Under the pieces are notes generated by a model. It searched no databases. It was not told the origin of the DNA and saw only the letters and a list, made by a program, of their open reading frames with translations. This document shows positions 10,300 to 21,943 of a stretch of 64,000 nucleotides of DNA, piece by piece (the stretch's first letter is position 1; the number at the start of each line of letters is the position of its first letter). The translations under genes and the position numbers were made by a program. Location of the stretch: positions 94,035,740-94,099,739 of the forward strand of contig JAOWCC010000577.1 in assembly GCA_030867875.1 (NCBI GenBank). Reading direction: 5' to 3'. The DNA comes from Actinernus sp. WN-2022 (lineage: Eukaryota > Cnidaria > Anthozoa > Actiniaria > Actinernidae).

Positions 10300-11860
10300 A
10301 AAATCGTATAACGACAGGTTAGAACCTTAGAACCTAACCCATGAGGGCGAGAGGTCTAATTGTTTTAGTATTAACTAACTAGTCGGAAAGTAGAAATAAT
10401 AGAAAGAAACAAATTGAAGTTGAATTTTTTTTTTATTTCGTGAAAATGCGTGCGGTTTTTCTCTACCATGGGCTATCACAAATAGACCTATAGTAGGGTA
10501 GCCAATCAGAATGCAGGATTTGTAATAGTCCACTAGTTGGTTTATACTAAAGTTATTTAGCCCTGTCGTTAGAATCTAGATCGTTTTCGCCAAAATAATC
10601 ATTCGCGGTTTATTTTCTAATTCGCGCGCATTGTTCGGACTTAATTAGTAGCACTGAATCATACGTGTGGAACCGTTACAGCTTTGAGACGGCCGAACAG
10701 TGTAAAATAGTCTTACTTAGCTCGTGTTAGTGTACGGTCTAGCTTAGAAATATTAGCTGATATGATTATTTATCTCCGTTCACGTATTTCTTGTTTGTCG
10801 TAGGTTTCAAACGGTACTGGTATCTGTTAGGAAGCTGTTCTGGTCTTATCCATGTGATCCACAAAACAAAGACACCATCGAATGTGTGGTGTCTACTGTA
10901 GAAAATTTGGTTAGTGAGATTTGGTTATTATCATTATTATTATTATCATCATCAGTTGTTATTAATATTATTATTATCATTAGTAATATTAATTTTATGA
11001 GAGACGATTTATGTAAACAGGAAACGATCATGAAGCGGTGGGGAGAGAGAGAGAGAGAGTAGGGCTGGGGGGGGGGGGGGGGGAGGGTAGGGGGTCGTAA
11101 ACAATAAATGGGACTTGAAGACAGGGTAAGCGCTACTCCAGGTGTTAAATTCGATACCCTGTGGGTACATTTATAGATTTATAGGAACCGGTTGTTCGAA
11201 GAAAGGCTAAGCATTATCTACGGGTTAAATTCACTAACCCGAAGGTAACATTAAAGATTACAGGGTAGCGCTAAATCCGAATTGTATTCTGTTCAGTTTA
11301 CCCTCGGGTTACCCTCGGGTTAGCGACTTAATCCCGGAATAGCACTTACCCTTGCTTTCAACAACCGAGCCCTGGGTTCTCAAGCAAATTTGTTTGTATA
11401 CATTCAGAATCTTAGCATTTGAAGAACAAATTACAACTTTAAGGAAATTCACTGAAGTTATGAGAAAAACACGAAAGCGGGACTGGTAGAGCCACGGTTT
11501 CATACAAAGTGTTGGTTTTCCCATGTGATCATTGCTGACCACTAAATATGACCAGCTGAACGGAGAATGTTGTCCTGACCAATCGGAGCGCATACAGATT
11601 TTTAATAGCCTGCCTTCAGGCTCTTTCTCATCGTAACTGCACGGTCATTTCACCTCCATTATGATATAGTTCGACTTGAAAGCCGAGAATATGTCGTGTT
11701 AAAGCGCTCAACTTATTCAGTTCTTATTAGTTAAATCACTAGTTTGCCGACTTAGTCGTCGTGCGATGGGACGGCCATTTTGTCCATTCATGCTTTGCGC
11801 ACCCGGATCTCCGTTCAGCTGGAAATCAAAACAGTCATTTTTGCATAGGTTCTACAAACT
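10300..11860. other. Repeat-rich intergenic with a poly-G run
   Basis: This span holds a diverged relative of the duplicated block (about 10550-10770), ATT microsatellite (10925-10995), a GA run and 17 consecutive G at 11067-11083, and a GGGTTA-rich imperfect inverted repeat (11110-11370). No coding exon was recognised. It lies downstream of the minus-strand LamG gene. Confidence 0.5.
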
Positions 11861-11880
11861 ACGAGTTTTAAGTAGCTTTC

Positions 11881-11886
11881 TTTATT
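11881..11886 (-). terminator. Poly(A) signal of the LamG gene
   Basis: TTTATT on the plus strand reads AATAAA on the minus strand, 85 nt beyond the TAA stop at 11971-11973. It supports the exon at 11971-12227 being the last one. Confidence 0.55.
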
Positions 11887-11970
11887 AATTCAATATACAT
11901 GCATCGATACTCTGTGCAGTAAAAACAAAGATTAGTACCAAGTGAACAAGGTTCAACTAAAAATACTCGG

Positions 11971-12227
11971 TTACTCACGTAGAAGCCCACACTGCTTTGA
12001 AAGAGCTGTGATTTCAACCTTGTTGAGAGCGTAGTTGTAGATTCTGAAATCATCAATGAATCCCTTCAATGGCCTGTTGGCCTTGTGGTCACCGATTCCT
12101 GCTCTCGTGAGCCAGTCCCTTGAGAGGAGCCCGGCACCAGCGGTCATGTTACGGAGAAGGCCGTTCACGTATACCTTGGCCCTGCCAGTACCCGAGTCAT
12201 AGGTTCCAGCAATGTGAGTCCATTTGT
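11971..12227 (-). CDS. LamG-like domain gene, last exon
   Basis: This exon encodes the C-terminal half of a LamG/concanavalin-A-like jelly-roll domain. It begins with DKWTHIAGTYD, the classic W-x-H-x-A-G-T-Y-D strand, then KVYVNGLLRN and GFIDDFRIYNYAL, which are the hallmark strands of the LamG-3 family. The acceptor is TTGACGATCTCAG with its AG at 12228-12229. The first codon is split, and the G left by the exon at 13353 completes GAC (Asp). The frame ends in TAA at 11971, followed by AATAAA 85 nt on. A strong donor (CTAC|GTGAGT, exon end 11979) lies just before the stop, so a longer isoform with another phase-1 exon is possible. Confidence 0.8.
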
Positions 12228-12819
12228 CTGAGATCGTCAAGAAAATATATCAATACTTTCGTTATCAATTAAACCTTACTTAATTATCTAATATAAGAAA
12301 CAAAAAACTACCAAAAAGGAAAAATGGATTTCCTGTGACAATGAAAATTATGGTTTATGAGAAAACTGTGGCAATGAAGACTGATGTTCTGGTATCAGAG
12401 CCATGGCCAAGCCATTGATATCTTCAGTTGTCATTCAGCCTTTGTCGAGTGAACATCTCCGCTTGACTGCTCCCTATTGATTCCTTATCCCGCGAAATTC
12501 AAATAAAATATAAATGTTAAAGTTCATAGTAAGGGCTACAGAGTTTGTAAACAGTCAGAGAAAAAAAATCGAGTTCCACAAAGCGTGAAAAGGAGGGAGT
12601 AAACCTTGTATACCGAAACTTCTCGATAATAATATACACAGGGAACCCATAACAATTTGTCAGCGCAACGCAAATGCAAAACAAATGTTTATTGAAAAAG
12701 ATGGGTGAAACGGCTCTATCAACATAACGTCAACGCTACGTTGCTTGACTTGCTCGTTGTCGGGGTGTCACAAAAAAAGTTACAAAATAGGCAAATGATT
12801 TGCCTGGTTCGTGGCTGTG

Positions 12820-13264
12820 AAGGCCCCGTTACACGGTGAGACGTTTTCGCGAAGGTTTCAAGAAGAATTGCATCGTGTAACATGTACCTAAAACTCGTTT
12901 CAACCTCCTGTTTACCAGCCTACCGCGACATAATTATTTTTAGTTCCATGCCCTCGATCGAGAGGCGCGCGAAAATATGACATGGCGTTCACGTTTCTGA
13001 TTGGTTTGAGAACTGAAGCACAGCGACGAACGTTTCACGAAGGGTGTTACGCGATGCAATGGTTGGCATTATATGAAACTGCTTTTGCGTTCGAGTTTCA
13101 CGAAAAATTAGAATGCAGTTCCACTTTTCATGAAACTGTCTCGCAACGCAAACGAGTTTCATAAAGACGACCATGCTACACGGTACAAGTTTTGTTGAAT
13201 CCTGTCACGCAACGCCGTTACACTCACGTTTCACGAAAAAGTTTCACCGAGTAACTGGGCCTTA
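12820..13264. mobile_element. MITE-like element with AAGGCCCCGTTACACGGTGA ends
   Basis: AAGGCCCCGTTACACGGTGA at 12820 is matched imperfectly by the reverse complement of GTTTCACCGAGTAACTGGGC (to 13264). Internal stretches with GTTTCACGAA/CATGAAAC repeat in both orientations. The element sits in the intron between the two LamG exons and carries no gene. Confidence 0.65.
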
Positions 13265-13352
13265 AGACTAGGACTTGAGGCCGGGGTAAGTCCTCCCCGA
13301 TAATTTGGAAACACAGTAGACCGGTAATAATTTGCCGGTACAATTCAACTAC

Positions 13353-13748
13353 CTTGCTTGACTTGTTGTCCCTCGGCGTTGCAGGAAAAGACCGTTAGTT
13401 GAGACTCGTTACGATGGAACCACCTCACCACACCGTTGTTAACCTCGAAGTGAAACTGGCCACGGTTGTGACTGGCACCGATGGTATCAAAGATGGAATG
13501 GCTACCCACTATCTCCTTCAGTTTCACCCATGCAGCAACGGTTACGCCTACATATGGCTTTCCTTGGAAGGTGTCACCGTGGAAGAGAATGTCCCCACAA
13601 TACGTGTAAGCGCCATTGCCACATTTGCCTTCTTTGAAGTTAACCAGGATGGCACCTGCCATCAGGTAGCCGTTGTTAGCATAGCCAGATGAGTCCTCCA
13701 CAACATTGCCAGACGTTTTGTTGAAGTCGAGCTTACAGACGAGTCTCT
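13353..13748 (-). CDS. LamG-like domain gene, exon with N-terminal half of the domain
   Basis: The translation opens with LVCKLDFNKTSG then EDSSGYANNG, the typical first strands of a LamG-3/pentraxin-like jelly roll (L-x-F-D-x-x-S-G, D-S-S-G-x-x-N-x-G). It continues through YVGVTVAAWVKL and ends QQVKQ. The acceptor is TTTTCTTATCAAG (AG at 13749-13750) and the donor is CAAG|GTAGTT (intron GT at 13351-13352). Length is 396 nt, exactly 132 codons, with both borders in phase 1. It joins the 14128 exon (A|AG = Lys) and the 11971 exon (G|AC = Asp) without shifting frame. The product is inferred to be extracellular. Cys residues occur in the CGNGAYTYCGD segment. Confidence 0.85.
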
Positions 13749-14127
13749 CTTGATAAGAAAATTAAATTGCACAACGGTGTGAGGATGATAATGATGACCG
13801 ATTATGATGACGATGATGCCGATGATGTTGATAACTATGATGATGTTGATAACTATGATGATGTTGATAACTATGATGATGTTGATAATTATGATGGCGA
13901 TAATGATGATGACAATGATGATAGTGATGCTAATAATAATCATTATCATAATAATATTCATATTAATTATGATAATGATGACAATAATGATGATAGTGAT
14001 GATAATAATAATCATATTAATTATGATAATGATGATGATGAGGATAACAACAATGATAATGATGAGAAACAGAAGGAATTGTTTTCCAGGCACAGTAACC
14101 AGTTCAATATTAAGCCACAATACTTAC
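13749..14127. repeat. GAT/AAT microsatellite in a LamG-gene intron
   Basis: From about 13790 to 14065 the intron is almost wholly GATGATGTTGATAACTAT-type repeats and AATGATGAT runs. It produces long low-complexity open frames on both strands (Asp/Asn-rich or Ile-rich) that are artefacts. Confidence 0.9.
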
Positions 14128-14211
14128 TGTCGGGTGTAAGCTGTGACCCTGATGATGCGACTACGCTGGGGACAGTGGCCCGTTTGGAATTTTTGGGAAA
14201 TGCTTGGGTAA
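14128..14211 (-). CDS. LamG-like domain gene, small upstream exon
   Basis: This is an 84-nt exon in phase 1 at both ends. It begins after the acceptor AATGTTTTTAG (AG at 14212-14213) and ends at the strong donor GACA|GTAAGT (GT at 14126-14127). It encodes a Ser/Thr/Pro-containing linker (SKRATVPSVVASSGSQLTPD) that reads straight into KRLVCKLDF of the next exon. A linker before an extracellular domain fits this gene. Upstream exons carrying a signal peptide were not found between here and the assembly gap at 15032. Confidence 0.65.
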
Positions 14212-14509
14212 CTAAAAACATTTTTAAAAATGGCATCCTTAGTACTACGAATCTCATTCACCAGCAACAAAGGCCGCATCAGTTGATAAAGAAACTCATA
14301 ACACACGTACATATGTTATGCAAAGAACAACTGGCAATGGTTCTGATCAGTTAAGTATCTTTTCAGCACTTTTAAAGATATGCATGGAGTGAACAGGAAA
14401 TATACTGTTACGAAAGAGGGATAAGTGAAAAGACATAACACATCTCAGAAATGGAAGACTGACATGATTTTAATTGATTAATTATATTTTATCTAAGGAG
14501 TAACATGGC

Positions 14510-15005
14510 ATACTCTAATTAAGAAATAGAAAACATTTCCGTGTTTCCATACGGAGTTATGAAACACGAGTAGTAGAGTTGGAAGAACGAGAAATGGGGC
14601 GAGTGTTTCCACTGCTATTTCGAGTTCTTCCGATCTTCCAATGTTTCTATGACTCTATGGGAAGATGAGAAAACTGTTTTCTATTTCCTTTATATATATA
14701 ATTATAAAATAAACGAGTAAAAGCACGGAAAAACTTTCGTTTTATTTGATCAGCAAAACCTAGCTCAAGTGCGCGCTCGAATTTCTATGTTTTTATAGAG
14801 GTATAGAAACACGGCTGTCAACCAAACGCGCATACTATCGAATATATTTTATAACTGCTTTTACAACACAGATTCGCGCTCTGCTTGGTTCAAAGCCGTA
14901 CGTGATTCTAAACTAAAACAAGGTACGATTTTAAAGACAAAAATTGAGATTTTCTTAAACGTTTCTCATTTCTATTTCATAAAGAAATAGAACACAGTTT
15001 CTGTG
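14510..15005. mobile_element. MITE-like inverted repeat (GAAATAGAAAACA-type ends)
   Basis: GAAATAGAAAACATTTCCGTGT near 14523 is answered by CATTTCTATTTCATAAAGAAATAG near 14965-14990, and inner blocks (ACGAGTAG/GAAGAACGAG, CTATTTCGAGTTCTTCC) are also inverted. Boundaries are uncertain because the assembly gap is 30 bp away. Confidence 0.5.
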
Positions 15006-15031
15006 TTCACATAATTATAAGTAACAGCATG

Positions 15032-15131
15032 NNNNNNNNNNNNNNNNNNNNNNNNNNNNNNNNNNNNNNNNNNNNNNNNNNNNNNNNNNNNNNNNNNNNN
15101 NNNNNNNNNNNNNNNNNNNNNNNNNNNNNNN
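15032..15131. other. Assembly gap
   Basis: Exactly 100 N, the conventional placeholder for a gap of unknown size. It adjoins the CATCA satellite, which probably caused the break. Confidence 0.99.
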
Positions 15132-15643
15132 CATCACATCACATCACATCACATCACATCACATCACATCACATCACATCACATCACATCACATCACATC
15201 ACATCACATCACATCACATCACATCACATCACATCACATCACATCACATCACATCACATCACATCACATCACATCACATCACATCACATCACATCACATC
15301 ACATCACATCACATCACATCACATCACATCACATCACATCACATCACATCACATCACATCACATCACATCACATCACATCACATCACATCACATCACATC
15401 ACATCACATCACATCACATCACATCACATCACATCACATCACATCACATCACATCACATCACATCACATCACATCACATCACATCACATCACATCACATC
15501 ACATCACATCACATCACATCACATCACATCACATCACATCACATCACATCACATCACATCACATCACATCACATCACATCACATCACATCACATCACATC
15601 ACATCACATCACATCACATCACATCACATCACATCACATCACA
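15132..15643. repeat. CATCA pentanucleotide satellite
   Basis: About 102 perfect copies of CATCA without an interruption. The left end is lost in the gap, so the true array is longer. A five-base period gives a repeating SHHIT translation in every frame, which is not a gene. Confidence 0.99.
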
Positions 15644-15659
15644 CTGATGGGTTTTATAT

Positions 15660-16480
15660 AGATCGTGTACAAACGTAGTCCAGAGTTCTACCAACATTTA
15701 TATAAAAAGATAATTTTACAAATAATTTACAATTAGCTTTACATATAGTTTTACAAATAAAATTATATACAAAATAAAATATATTATCAGATGTCGAGAT
15801 CTCCTTTCTATTTTTTAAAATTTAGCTGATGCCTTTTAGAGTATCTTTAGTGGGTTTATTAGTGAAAGAAACAATTGTTTTTCTGTCATTGTCTTGGTTT
15901 AAATGTTGAACATAAATCTTCTCCCTATGGTAACTGGTTTACATGTTCCCCCTCCGCTCCATGTAGTGTATTTTCTGTGACCGCCCCTGCCATATTGTAA
16001 TGAAACTGATACAGTTACTCGGCACATACCACAATTTCTGCCCAGCACTTTTGTGTAACAGAGTGACATCTGTTCATTTTGTCCAAGAAAAGAACTTGCA
16101 ATGCCTCAAGTTATCTGTAGAAGATCATTCCACAAACAAATAGCAATAAGAGTTGCTTTAATAAATTGATTTGAAGTGCTTCCCCCCTTCTATTTCTTCT
16201 TGTAATTACCTGCAGAAAATTAGGCATTAGTTACGAATGCTTAGAAAAAGTTTTATTTTTCAGGTTCCCACATATTTCCCATCTATATTTATTAGTTTGG
16301 GTGACTCCCTCTTTATACTCCTTTATTGTTTTAGGTGAGCCCCCTTTGAAGCCTTTTTTTAACTGTTTGTATCCAATTAACAGCCACTAAACGAGCGATT
16401 ACTCGATACATGCGCAGTACCATGACATAGCCCCTTTAAAAATACTGCTGTGTGTGATGCCTATAAAGTAAACGTCAGTA
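15660..16480. other. Intergenic stretch without a recognised gene
   Basis: AT-rich sequence. The part at about 16370-16435 (AACAGCCACTAAACGAG then CATGCGCAGTACCATGACATAG) resembles 38205-38250 and is probably a shared dispersed repeat. Confidence 0.45.
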
Positions 16481-16613
16481 ACTCGTGATAGTCTGGTGAG
16501 ACTGACTGAACTTGAGGCCGACGTTGGACCTACGATTTTACGTCCTTATCCGAGAAGACGAAGGTCTAACCATTTGCAGTTCGAGAATGAGATTGTTTCG
16601 CAAAGGCAGCACC

Positions 16614-16652
<39 letters not shown>

Positions 16653-16714
16653 CCGGGTTTGAACCCGCGACCTCCCGCACAACAGACCGGCGCTTACCCA
16701 CCCAGGAGGCGGAC
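16480..16714 (-). mobile_element. tRNA-derived SINE
   Basis: On the minus strand a tRNA-like head starts near 16714. It has an A-box-like TGGGTAAGCGCCGG (16687-16703) and a good RNA polymerase III B box, GGGTTCAAACCC (16655-16666). GTCCGCC at the start can partly pair with GGCCGGAC after the T arm. About 160 bp of non-tRNA body follows. It is a SINE rather than a tRNA gene, because the acceptor and anticodon stems are imperfect. Confidence 0.7.
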
Positions 16715-16855
16715 TATATACTTGTCTCATTCTGATGCAATATTCACAAATACCAGCGAGATTCAAAGGTGCAGAAGTTCAAACTTCAACAATACATAGA
16801 GTTGTGAATAACCCATCTTGCCGCTGGTATATATGAATATTTAACGTCAAGACGA

Positions 16856-17335
16856 GGCTAAAGGCCTGCGCAAACGAGGAAACATTGATGCTGACAATAT
16901 TTCTTGATTGAGTAAACGAGCGGGAAACAAGAAAAAAAAATGTTGCCTGACTGAGCAAACCAAGAAATATTTCACGATCGAGAGACAAATATTGGTGTAT
17001 TTAGGTCAAATGGGCTAATTAACGAGGGTATCTAGTCAACATTGTTGCCTCGGCGAGCAAATTCGGGGAAAAAATTCGCTTTCCGACTAAAAGATGTTTC
17101 TGAAAGACATTAAAACATTTGTTACCGAGAAGCAAATTTTGCTTCCGCAACATATGTTTCTCTAGATACCAGGGATACGCAATGCAACCATGTTTCCTCG
17201 CCTTGCCCGCCGAAGCAACACAAGAATTGTTTTGCATCCCGCTTCTTTGCTCACTCAAGAAACATGGCAAGAAACATTATCAGCAATAATATTTCCTCAA
17301 AGACTGTTTTTTCGTTTGCCAAAGGCAAGTTGGTG
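16856..17335. mobile_element. MITE-like element (GCCTGCGCAAACGAGGAAAC ends)
   Basis: The left part (GCCTGCGCAAACGAGGAAAC, then ATTGATGCTGACAATATTTC) resembles the reverse complement of the right part (CAGCAATAATATTTCCTC, then CGTTTGCCAAAGGC). Several internal copies of GAAACAT/ATGTTTC lie in both orientations. It has no coding capacity. Confidence 0.6.
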
Positions 17336-17339
17336 AAAG

Positions 17340-18170
17340 GCATATGGCATCATTAAATTATCAGCTGTCACAAATCTCGCGGGCCATATTTTATTTATAG
17401 AGCAAATTTAGCAGGAATCAACCAGAAGATAAATTTAGCATTCAGAAAGCGAAACATGAACTTAAAAGAGCACTTACAAGGCTAGCGGCAAACCTATACA
17501 GTATGCTATCAATATATGTAATAATTTACCAAAGAACTTTACCTAATGGAAGTTAAAAAGTCTCCTGTAACAGAATATTAATAGAAATTAACAAAGAAAA
17601 AAAGGCCCAATCTCGTTCTTGTTAATTAGATGGACCGGTTGCGTCATCAAGCGAGACTGTAGTGATGCAGCTCATTAGGTTACAACGGAGTTCTTGTTAT
17701 TGTCAATTCACATCAGGATCGAATATGTCAAAAACTCCAGATTCAAATTCCGTGATAACTCTACAGTAAAAATATTGATCACCAACCGACTGTGATCTGT
17801 TATCGACAACGGACCTATTCTCATTATACTCCCCACGGTCTCTCAGAATGAGCTATTTTCTTTCAGCGAGCGTGTGTGTTAATTGTAAATAACCTTTTGT
17901 TTTAGTACCGAATAATTTAAACGCTCAATTATTCCGCCAACACAAATATCCATAGACGCATATAGAGAACTTGAAAGACATGTTTTGTTGTCCTTGGCAA
18001 CATTAATAACTGTAATACTCGAAACCATGAAGCATGGCTCTTGCGAAAAATCCCCTTCTTATAAATGGCCCACTACACGCTAAATATGTTGAAATATATT
18101 TTAGATGGTGTATATTTTAACTGTCTAACCATGTGGGAGGGACTAGCATTTTGTTGATCCATTTCCCGTG
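17340..18170. other. 5' flank of the repeat-protein gene
   Basis: AT-rich, with no exon or repeat family recognised. It leads into the promoter region of the plus-strand gene starting at 18290. Confidence 0.4.
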
Positions 18171-18177
18171 ATCTCAT

Positions 18178-18185
18178 TATAATTT
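18178..18185 (+). promoter_or_regulatory. TATA-like box
   Basis: TATAATTT lies 105 nt upstream of the start codon at 18290. The gene at 39299 has a TATAATTA at a very similar distance. The transcription start is not known. Confidence 0.35.
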
Positions 18186-18289
18186 CATATAGAGTTCCCG
18201 TAAGTGGTCCTAAGCACGTGGTTCGATGTCTTTATTGTGCGACACTCTGAGTTCAGAGTCGTTAGAGAAGCCGTTGTGAAGGTGTTAAC

Positions 18290-18374
18290 ATGGCGGTTCG
18301 AGTATTGGTATACTTGTCTCTCTTTATCGTGATTCAGATTGGAACATTCGCATTGCCACTACCGCTTGAACGAA
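18290..18374 (+). CDS. Secreted Glu/His/Pro-repeat protein, exon 1 (signal peptide)
   Basis: The exon starts with an ATG in a good eukaryotic context (AACATGG). It encodes 28 residues with a basic n-region (MAVR), a hydrophobic core (VLVYLSLFIVIQIG) and a likely signal-peptidase site after TFA. It ends at CGAA|GTAAGT, a strong donor, leaving one base of a split codon (phase 1). The next exon at 23347 starts with GT, completing AGT (Ser) and keeping frame. The intron is about 5.0 kb and holds only repeats. This start is preferred to the internal ATG at 23442 because it supplies the signal peptide and the phases match exactly. Confidence 0.8.
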
Positions 18375-20859
18375 GTAAGTTGGATAGGAATACATTTTTG
18401 TCTATTTCAATACGTTCAACATAACGAAAATCAAAACATACAAATGAGATCGTAATATATTTCATTACTTTGAACTTTTAAGCTTTTGGTCGAAACGGTA
18501 CGAAGTACGTGGAAGGAAAAACGTTTCTTTGGAATTAAATAAATCAAAATATTCTGAACTTAAAAACATAGATTAAGTTTTGCGAGAGAATAATGTCTTC
18601 ATCGTTTCACATTCTCTCTGTTTATAGCACTTGTTGTTTCTCGATTACTTTATGATATAGCTTGAAGTCGAGAAAAATATGTTTAGGAAATAAAATTAAA
18701 ACGCTTGAAAATATTAGGGATGGGGAGTATGAAAATGCCAGTGCAAGAATGAAGATCACCGACAAAATTTAGATTATTATCTTAAAATTTGCAGCCATAA
18801 CAACTCAGAACTATTCTATTGTGAGAATGTTCCCGTCATGCGATCATTCCTCACTTTCGGAAAACTTTCTAAGTTTCTTCGGGTCATGCATATGTAGACC
18901 TCCTTTTTTCGATAAATAATACTCTATCATTTCTTACTAAAATGAAGAGACTCATTTAAAACAAGACGGTAGAACTGAAGCTGAAATCGAGCCGTTATTA
19001 AATATTTATGTGAAGTGAAAAGATTTAGCATTCGAGATCAAAGATATTTGAATTAGAGATCGTTTCAATTTTGTATTCATTGGCTATAGAGTTTGGTTTT
19101 AATATTTATCAAGTTGAAGCGAATACAAAATAATAATAACTTGTAATTTGGTATGTTTTTACGCAAATAATGTCGAAGAAAGGAGAGAAATAGAAATAAG
19201 GTTTGGTCGAGCAGAATAATGGTCGAGCAGAACAGAATAATGAACTCTTTAATAAACATGTCTTATCTGATGAATGGTTGTTTCGAAGGTTTAGACACTT
19301 TAAAAGCGTTAATGACGCTGAACTAAGCTTCTTGAATTGGAATTGTTGCGGGCTTTTTATAGATTCAAGTGAAATACGCCTACTATAAATTGAGATTATA
19401 AACAAAATCTTCCATGTCGTTATTTACAACTCCTGCTCATTCTTTTCCCCGTTACGTTTTTCAATATATATATATTTAGGGAACAAAATCGGCCACGTTT
19501 TGAATTGATTTTGAAATATCAGTTTGAAATAACTTTGGCACAGATATCGAGAAATCTAAAACTTCGGTTCTCGGAATCCCGTATATTATTGGGTTGCAAT
19601 TATTCCTAAGGGAATACAATCACAAAAGAAGCAAATGGTTTCTTTTGTTCCTACCAACCAACATGGACGCCAGTGCAACCCACCAATATCCTGTTAACAC
19701 AGTCCAAAATCAAGATTTAAGGTCGGAAGTTCTCACGATCGGTTTTAAACGTATTTTCTTGAAGAAAATATCGTAACATTTTAATAAATTCAGGAAATCT
19801 AAGAGGCTGTTTTCAATTCGCGCTTGGCTCATCGCGATTGATTAACACAAAAAGTAACTAAAAACTGAATAAAATATATCGGGTAATGACTCCTCTCGCG
19901 TAGTTAGTTGACGCGCGACATCTTAAGCCCGATTTCATTACAGCTGCCTCTATCATGCCTCGATAAGCGTGGAGACGCTTGGTTGCCCAGTAGGAGCTAT
20001 TTCAATTCAAATCATATGCAGCAGTGTTTTCATTTTCGTAGATTCTCACTTGAAATCATATGCAGAGGTGCAGGTGTTACGCTGTCAAAATAATTTCTAA
20101 GATTTAACAAAAACAATTAATAACTGCAGCACGTAGCTTTAAAGTAAGACGCCTTAATTTTGATTAAAAAAAAACTGAGCGGACTTGTTAAGTTAGGGTA
20201 GCTATATCCTCGTGTTTTTATTTAACACTTTTTCACGTATTACAACCATCGTTTGGTTATAGGCAAGGCTTAAGTTTCCATTAAAGGCGTCCTAATGACA
20301 TATATCTTTAAGAAAATACGTAACTAGAAGATAAATATGTTCAACATTTGTCTAACCTAGACAGTCTAAAATACTTTTCTTCCATTATTTGGTCCAATGA
20401 TAGGTGGCTGTTTAATACTTTAGAGCTCACAAATGAATATAATAAGCATAGCGCAGATAAAATGTTTTAACTGCTATTGCTCTGTCGCTTCCGCCCGCAG
20501 AATCAACAAACCTTTACGTCTAAATATTGAAATGTTGGTCAAACACCAAACTACATTCCAATTCGTTAGTCGGAATACTTAAATATAAGCCTTTGGCTTG
20601 GGAGACCCGGTAACGGCTGCTTGTATCTTCGTCGTAACATAAACCATATATATATATATATACACATTGAAATAAAAAAATGAAATATGTGTCTGTTTAT
20701 AGATTATATTATTAATTTACGAAAATAACCCTTATGGTACCCAAACTATTTCTTCTCGTCATCATATCTTATATGCTTATAGTTTCAGGAGTTAGATTTC
20801 CAGTAAAAAAGCCAAATAAATTATTATCTTTTGTGAAATACCAAAAATAGTGGTGGATT

Positions 20860-21000
20860 TCTGGTCTTGTGGCCTTCTTGTAAGCGGGAGGTCGCAGGTT
20901 AGAATCCCCGGGCCGTGTCCTTGTGCAGGGTATAAAGCCGTTGGCCTTTCCTCCCAGTTTCCTCTTTTAATCTATATGAGGGGGACGTAAAATAACTCTT
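20860..21000 (+). mobile_element. Degraded tRNA-derived SINE head
   Basis: GGTCGCAGGTTAGAATCCCC contains a B-box-like GGTTAGAATCC at about 20896-20908, preceded by a weak A-box-like GTGGCCTTCTTG. The GCGGGAGGTCGC block is shared with the SINE at 16.6 kb. Confidence 0.4.
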
Positions 21001-21943
21001 TGCGCTCATTAAAGAGTAGAGAATTGTATCCTGGCACAACACCATGTATTCTATCCTGAGTTCCAGAGGTTAAATGTTTTGCCTTTTGTTGGTAAATAGA
21101 GTATACGGCGTGCGGCAAAGGTGCGAGTGGTTTGGCGAGTGCGCAAACCGTCAACCTTTGGGTCAGGTCTGTTTGAATCTATAATTTATTTACCCAAAGT
21201 ATGGAGACCGACAGCGATGCCGAAATTAAATTTGAAACTTGAAACATCAGTTCAAATTTCACTACCTTTTCACAAACTTAAGGAATCCCGAAACCAATGA
21301 TTCTAGCGTTAAATGTAACCTAACTTTGCAGACACGTATTTCTGGCATATATATGAATGAATAAGGCAAACTTGGCTTTCCAACGATGGTGTCGCTAGCT
21401 AGGAGGATCCAACTGGATACAAGACGCTTGTACACTTGAAGAGTAGATTTAAAAATAGTAAAATGAAGTGACTTGACGAAATCCTCACTGGTCCATAAAT
21501 TTAATATCAGACGTTTCGGCCTTTTTCAATGCTTAGTACAAATTTAAAAGATACTTGGAACTAAACTAAAACTAAAATCCAAGATATTTATAGTGTAAAA
21601 TACAATACAAACAATACATACAATAGACTCTGTACATGTGATAAAAATACGGCGAAAGAAACCTAATTAAGAACAATAAAAATATGCCGTGACTTATGCT
21701 AAAGAGAATCTTACAATAGTAATCTAATTTAGTCTCCATATGCGCAGTGGCATGTATAAGAATAGGCTATCAAAGCTAGTGGCGTGTAGAAAAATGCACT
21801 CTCAAAACATGGGCAACCATAGGTGAGTAATGTGAGTGTAGTACAAACTCGATGGCAACAAAGGCGGAAGAACGGCAGACTAGTTGTATCTAATGCGGTT
21901 CTTTGAATTGAATTCTTGCCTTTTGTTAAGTCCATGTATATAT

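Noticed and set aside
13748..13752. Alternative acceptors AG two or four bases further into the LamG exon
   Set aside because: Only the AG at 13749-13750 gives phase 1, which matches the donor of the upstream exon and makes Lys at the junction.
13662..14354. Asp/Asn-rich and Ile-rich open frames
   Set aside because: They arise from GAT/AAT microsatellite in a LamG-gene intron. Only the small exon at 14128-14211 has splice support.
15029..15661. A 210-codon frame translating as SHHIT repeats
   Set aside because: It is the CATCA microsatellite plus the N gap.
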